Below, in pieces: positions 62,072 through 64,000 of a stretch of 64,000 bases of DNA. The stretch spans positions 1 to 64,000 of the forward strand of contig NZ_CARBVX010000006.1 of assembly GCF_948948975.1 (NCBI RefSeq), in the 5' to 3' direction. Position numbers and translations under genes: made by a program. Source of the DNA: an uncultured Lactobacillus sp. (GTDB lineage Bacteria; Bacillota; Bacilli; Lactobacillales; Lactobacillaceae). The notes below the pieces were generated by a model, which saw only the letters and a program-made list of their open reading frames with translations, had not been told where the DNA came from and did no database searches. Each line of letters opens with the position of its first letter. The first letter of the stretch is position 1.

Positions 62072-64000
62072 ATGGCAAAAAAAGATACGACACCAATGAT
62101 GAAGCAATATTACGAAATTAAGGAACAATATCCCGATGCGTTTTTGTTTTATCGTGTGGGTGATTTCTATGAATTATTTGAAGATGATGCAATCAAAGGT
62201 GCACAAATTCTAGAATTAACCTTAACTCATCGTTCAAATAAAACTAAAAATCCAATTCCAATGGCAGGCGTGCCTCATTTAGCTGTGGATACTTACGTTA
62301 ATACTTTAGTAGAAAAGGGCTATAAAGTAGCACTTTGTGAACAACTTGAAGATCCGAAAAAAGCTAAAGGGATGGTTAAACGCGGAATTATTCAATTAAT
62401 TACGCCAGGTACCATGATGCAAGAGCGGCCAGATCAAGCAAAAGACAGTAACTATTTAACTTCTGTTATTTCTACAAATTCTGGCTTTGGTTTAGCCTAC
62501 AGTGACTTATCCACTGGGGAAACTTTTTCCACTCATCTAGCTGACTTTGAAGGAGTAGCAAACGAATTATTGTCACTTCAAACACGAGAAGTTGTATATA
62601 ACGGCCACTTAACTGACTTAAATAAGGATTTTTTGAAGAAGGCTAACATTACTGTTTCTGAACCTGTTGAAGTTGATGGCGAACATGCAGAAATTTCTTA
62701 CGTAGCTCAAAATTTAACTAATGATGCTGAAATTAAAGCTACTAAGCAATTAGTTGCATATCTTCTTTCAACCCAAAAGCGTAGTTTAGCCCACCTGCAA
62801 GTTGCTCAAAGCTACGAACCAACGCAATACTTGCAGATGTCTCACACGGTTCAAACTAACTTAGAGTTAATTAAGTCAGCTAAAACATCTAAGAAGATGG
62901 GTTCTTTATTCTGGCTTTTAGATAAGACTAGTACTGCTATGGGTGGACGTTTATTAAAATCTTGGATTGAGCGACCACTTCTTTCAGTTACAGAAATTAC
63001 ACGTCGTCAAGAAATGGTTCAAGCCCTTCTTGATGATTACTTTACCCGTGAAAAAGTTATCGACAGCTTAAAGGGTGTGTATGACTTAGAAAGATTAACA
63101 GGTCGAATTGCTTTTGGTTCAGTTAATGCACGTGAAATGCTTCAATTAGCGCATTCTTTAGGTGCAATTCCTAAAATTTTGAATTCACTGCTTGAAACAA
63201 ATAATCCACATCTGCAAAATTTTGCAAAACAAATTGACCCACTAAAAGGAATTCATGACCTAATTGTCAACACTATTGTGGATAATCCACCGCTTCCAAC
63301 GACTGAAGGTGGATTAATTAGAGAAGGCGTTTCAGAACAATTAGACCGCTATCGAGACGCCATGAATAATGGTAAGAAGTGGCTATCTGAAATGGAGAGT
63401 CATGAACGTGAAGTAACTGGAATCAATAATCTAAAAGTTGGTTATAACAAAGTTTTTGGCTACTATATTGAAGTTACAAATTCCAACAAGAGCAAGGTGC
63501 CAACTGATCGCTACACTAGAAAGCAGACCCTAACTAATGCAGAACGTTACATTACGCCTGATCTAAAGGAACATGAAGCTTTAATTTTAGAAGCTGAAGC
63601 AAAATCAACTGGTTTAGAATATGACTTATTTGTAAAGCTGAGAGAAGATGTTAAAAAGTACATCCCCGCCTTGCAAAAACTAGCTAAACAAATCGCAAGT
63701 CTAGATGTTTTAACTAATTTTGCGACAGTCAGTGAACAAAATAACTATGTTCGTCCTAACTTTGTGACTGATAAACAAGAAATCAATGTAGTCAATGGCC
63801 GTCACCCAGTTGTTGAACAAGTTATGACCGCTGGTAGCTACATCCCAAATGACGTGAAGATGGATCAAGATACTAATATTTTCTTGATTACGGGACCAAA
63901 TATGTCTGGTAAATCAACCTATATGCGTCAGATGGCTTTAATAGCAATCATGGCGCAGATTGGTTCGTTTGTTCCAGCTGATAGTGCAACTTTACCAATT
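62072..64000 (+). CDS. mutS: DNA mismatch repair protein MutS (cut by window end)
   Basis: The first 643 residues of MutS. Mismatch-reading motif FYELF lies in YRVGDFYELFEDDA (about 27-40); connector, lever and clamp domains follow; the ATPase Walker A GPNMSGKSTYMRQ is near residue 610. About 200 C-terminal residues, with Walker B and the helix-turn-helix, lie outside the window. It starts with ATG 62072 after AGAAAGGA at a long spacing. It recognises mismatches and recruits MutL. Confidence 0.97.
   Translation, partial: MAKKDTTPMMKQYYEIKEQYPDAFLFYRVGDFYELFEDDAIKGAQILELTLTHRSNKTKNPIPMAGVPHLAVDTYVNTLVEKGYKVALCEQLEDPKKAKGMVKRGIIQLITPGTMMQERPDQAKDSNYLTSVISTNSGFGLAYSDLSTGETFSTHLADFEGVANELLSLQTREVVYNGHLTDLNKDFLKKANITVSEPVEVDGEHAEISYVAQNLTNDAEIKATKQLVAYLLSTQKRSLAHLQVAQSYEPTQYLQMSHTVQTNLELIKSAKTSKKMGSLFWLLDKTSTAMGGRLLKSWIERPLLSVTEITRRQEMVQALLDDYFTREKVIDSLKGVYDLERLTGRIAFGSVNAREMLQLAHSLGAIPKILNSLLETNNPHLQNFAKQIDPLKGIHDLIVNTIVDNPPLPTTEGGLIREGVSEQLDRYRDAMNNGKKWLSEMESHEREVTGINNLKVGYNKVFGYYIEVTNSNKSKVPTDRYTRKQTLTNAERYITPDLKEHEALILEAEAKSTGLEYDLFVKLREDVKKYIPALQKLAKQIASLDVLTNFATVSEQNNYVRPNFVTDKQEINVVNGRHPVVEQVMTAGSYIPNDVKMDQDTNIFLITGPNMSGKSTYMRQMALIAIMAQIGSFVPADSATLPI

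Overview
The window is chromosomal DNA of a low-GC Gram-positive bacterium, most likely a Lactobacillus of the gasseri/johnsonii/paragasseri group. The reasons are the AT-rich composition, the AGGAGG-type ribosome binding sites, close agreement of core proteins with lactobacillar families, an LPxTG protein with a PgrA-like surface-exclusion architecture, a lactococcin-972-type bacteriocin locus and several Rgg-type regulators. Species identity is an inference. I saw no tRNA, 16S/23S rRNA, CRISPR array or transposase.

Layout. 1-2.5 kb: two minus-strand genes (MFS transporter, polyprenyl diphosphate synthase). 2.7-8.4 kb: rpmG-secE-nusG, rplK-rplA and rplJ-rplL with their leaders, split by an amino-acid ABC transporter operon. 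8.5-10.6 kb: ion channel, small membrane proteins and a YbxB-like methyltransferase. 10.7-15.2 kb: an Rgg regulator, a 20-residue SHP-like peptide, a lactococcin-972-like bacteriocin, its DUF1430 membrane protein and ABC ATPase, and a YxeA-like protein. 15.2-25.7 kb: housekeeping genes (tadA, SRP RNA, dnaX-ybaB-recR-yaaL, tmk-darA-holB-yabA-rsmI-thioesterase, folT, tsaB-rimI-tsaD). 25.8-32.5 kb: an accessory stretch with the surface protein (its promoter spacer holds a G8 tract), a nuclease-like gene, a membrane protein and a two-gene ATPase/TOPRIM-like pair. 32.6-37 kb: guaC facing purA-purB over a PurBox, then a Nudix hydrolase. 37-43.9 kb: second Rgg module, lipoprotein, ABC-F, rex, LOG protein and a PTS IIB. 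43.9-50.9 kb: a LevR-like regulator with a degenerate AAA+ domain controlling a cellobiose-type PTS/6-phospho-beta-glucosidase operon with CRE sites. 51-53 kb: a LytTR/LiaF-like pair and a tandemly duplicated candidate type I toxin-antitoxin locus. 53-55.1 kb: CIRCE-controlled groES-groEL. 55.2-62 kb: an island of two further Rgg modules between groEL and mutS. 62.07 kb to the end: mutS, cut by the window edge.

How it fits together. Ribosomal and replication-repair operons form a conserved backbone resembling the Bacillus subtilis order (ybxB near rplL; dnaX-ybaB-recR-yaaL; tmk-yaaQ-holB-yabA-rsmI; ydiF near rex). Between these blocks lie accessory cassettes. Four of them are headed by Rgg-like regulators, each followed by a probable output: bacteriocin, membrane-anchored protein, secreted protein, or MFS transporter. 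At least two have very short peptide genes in the rgg-target intergenic gap, which suggests peptide signalling.

The most promising unexplained items are: the rgg3 module with a putative leaderless 8-residue peptide next to a secreted protein; the 16-residue peptide gene in front of an ABC exporter; the duplicated antisense-RNA/toxin locus; the G8 tract in the surface-protein promoter; and the bacteriocin gene with no conventional start codon.
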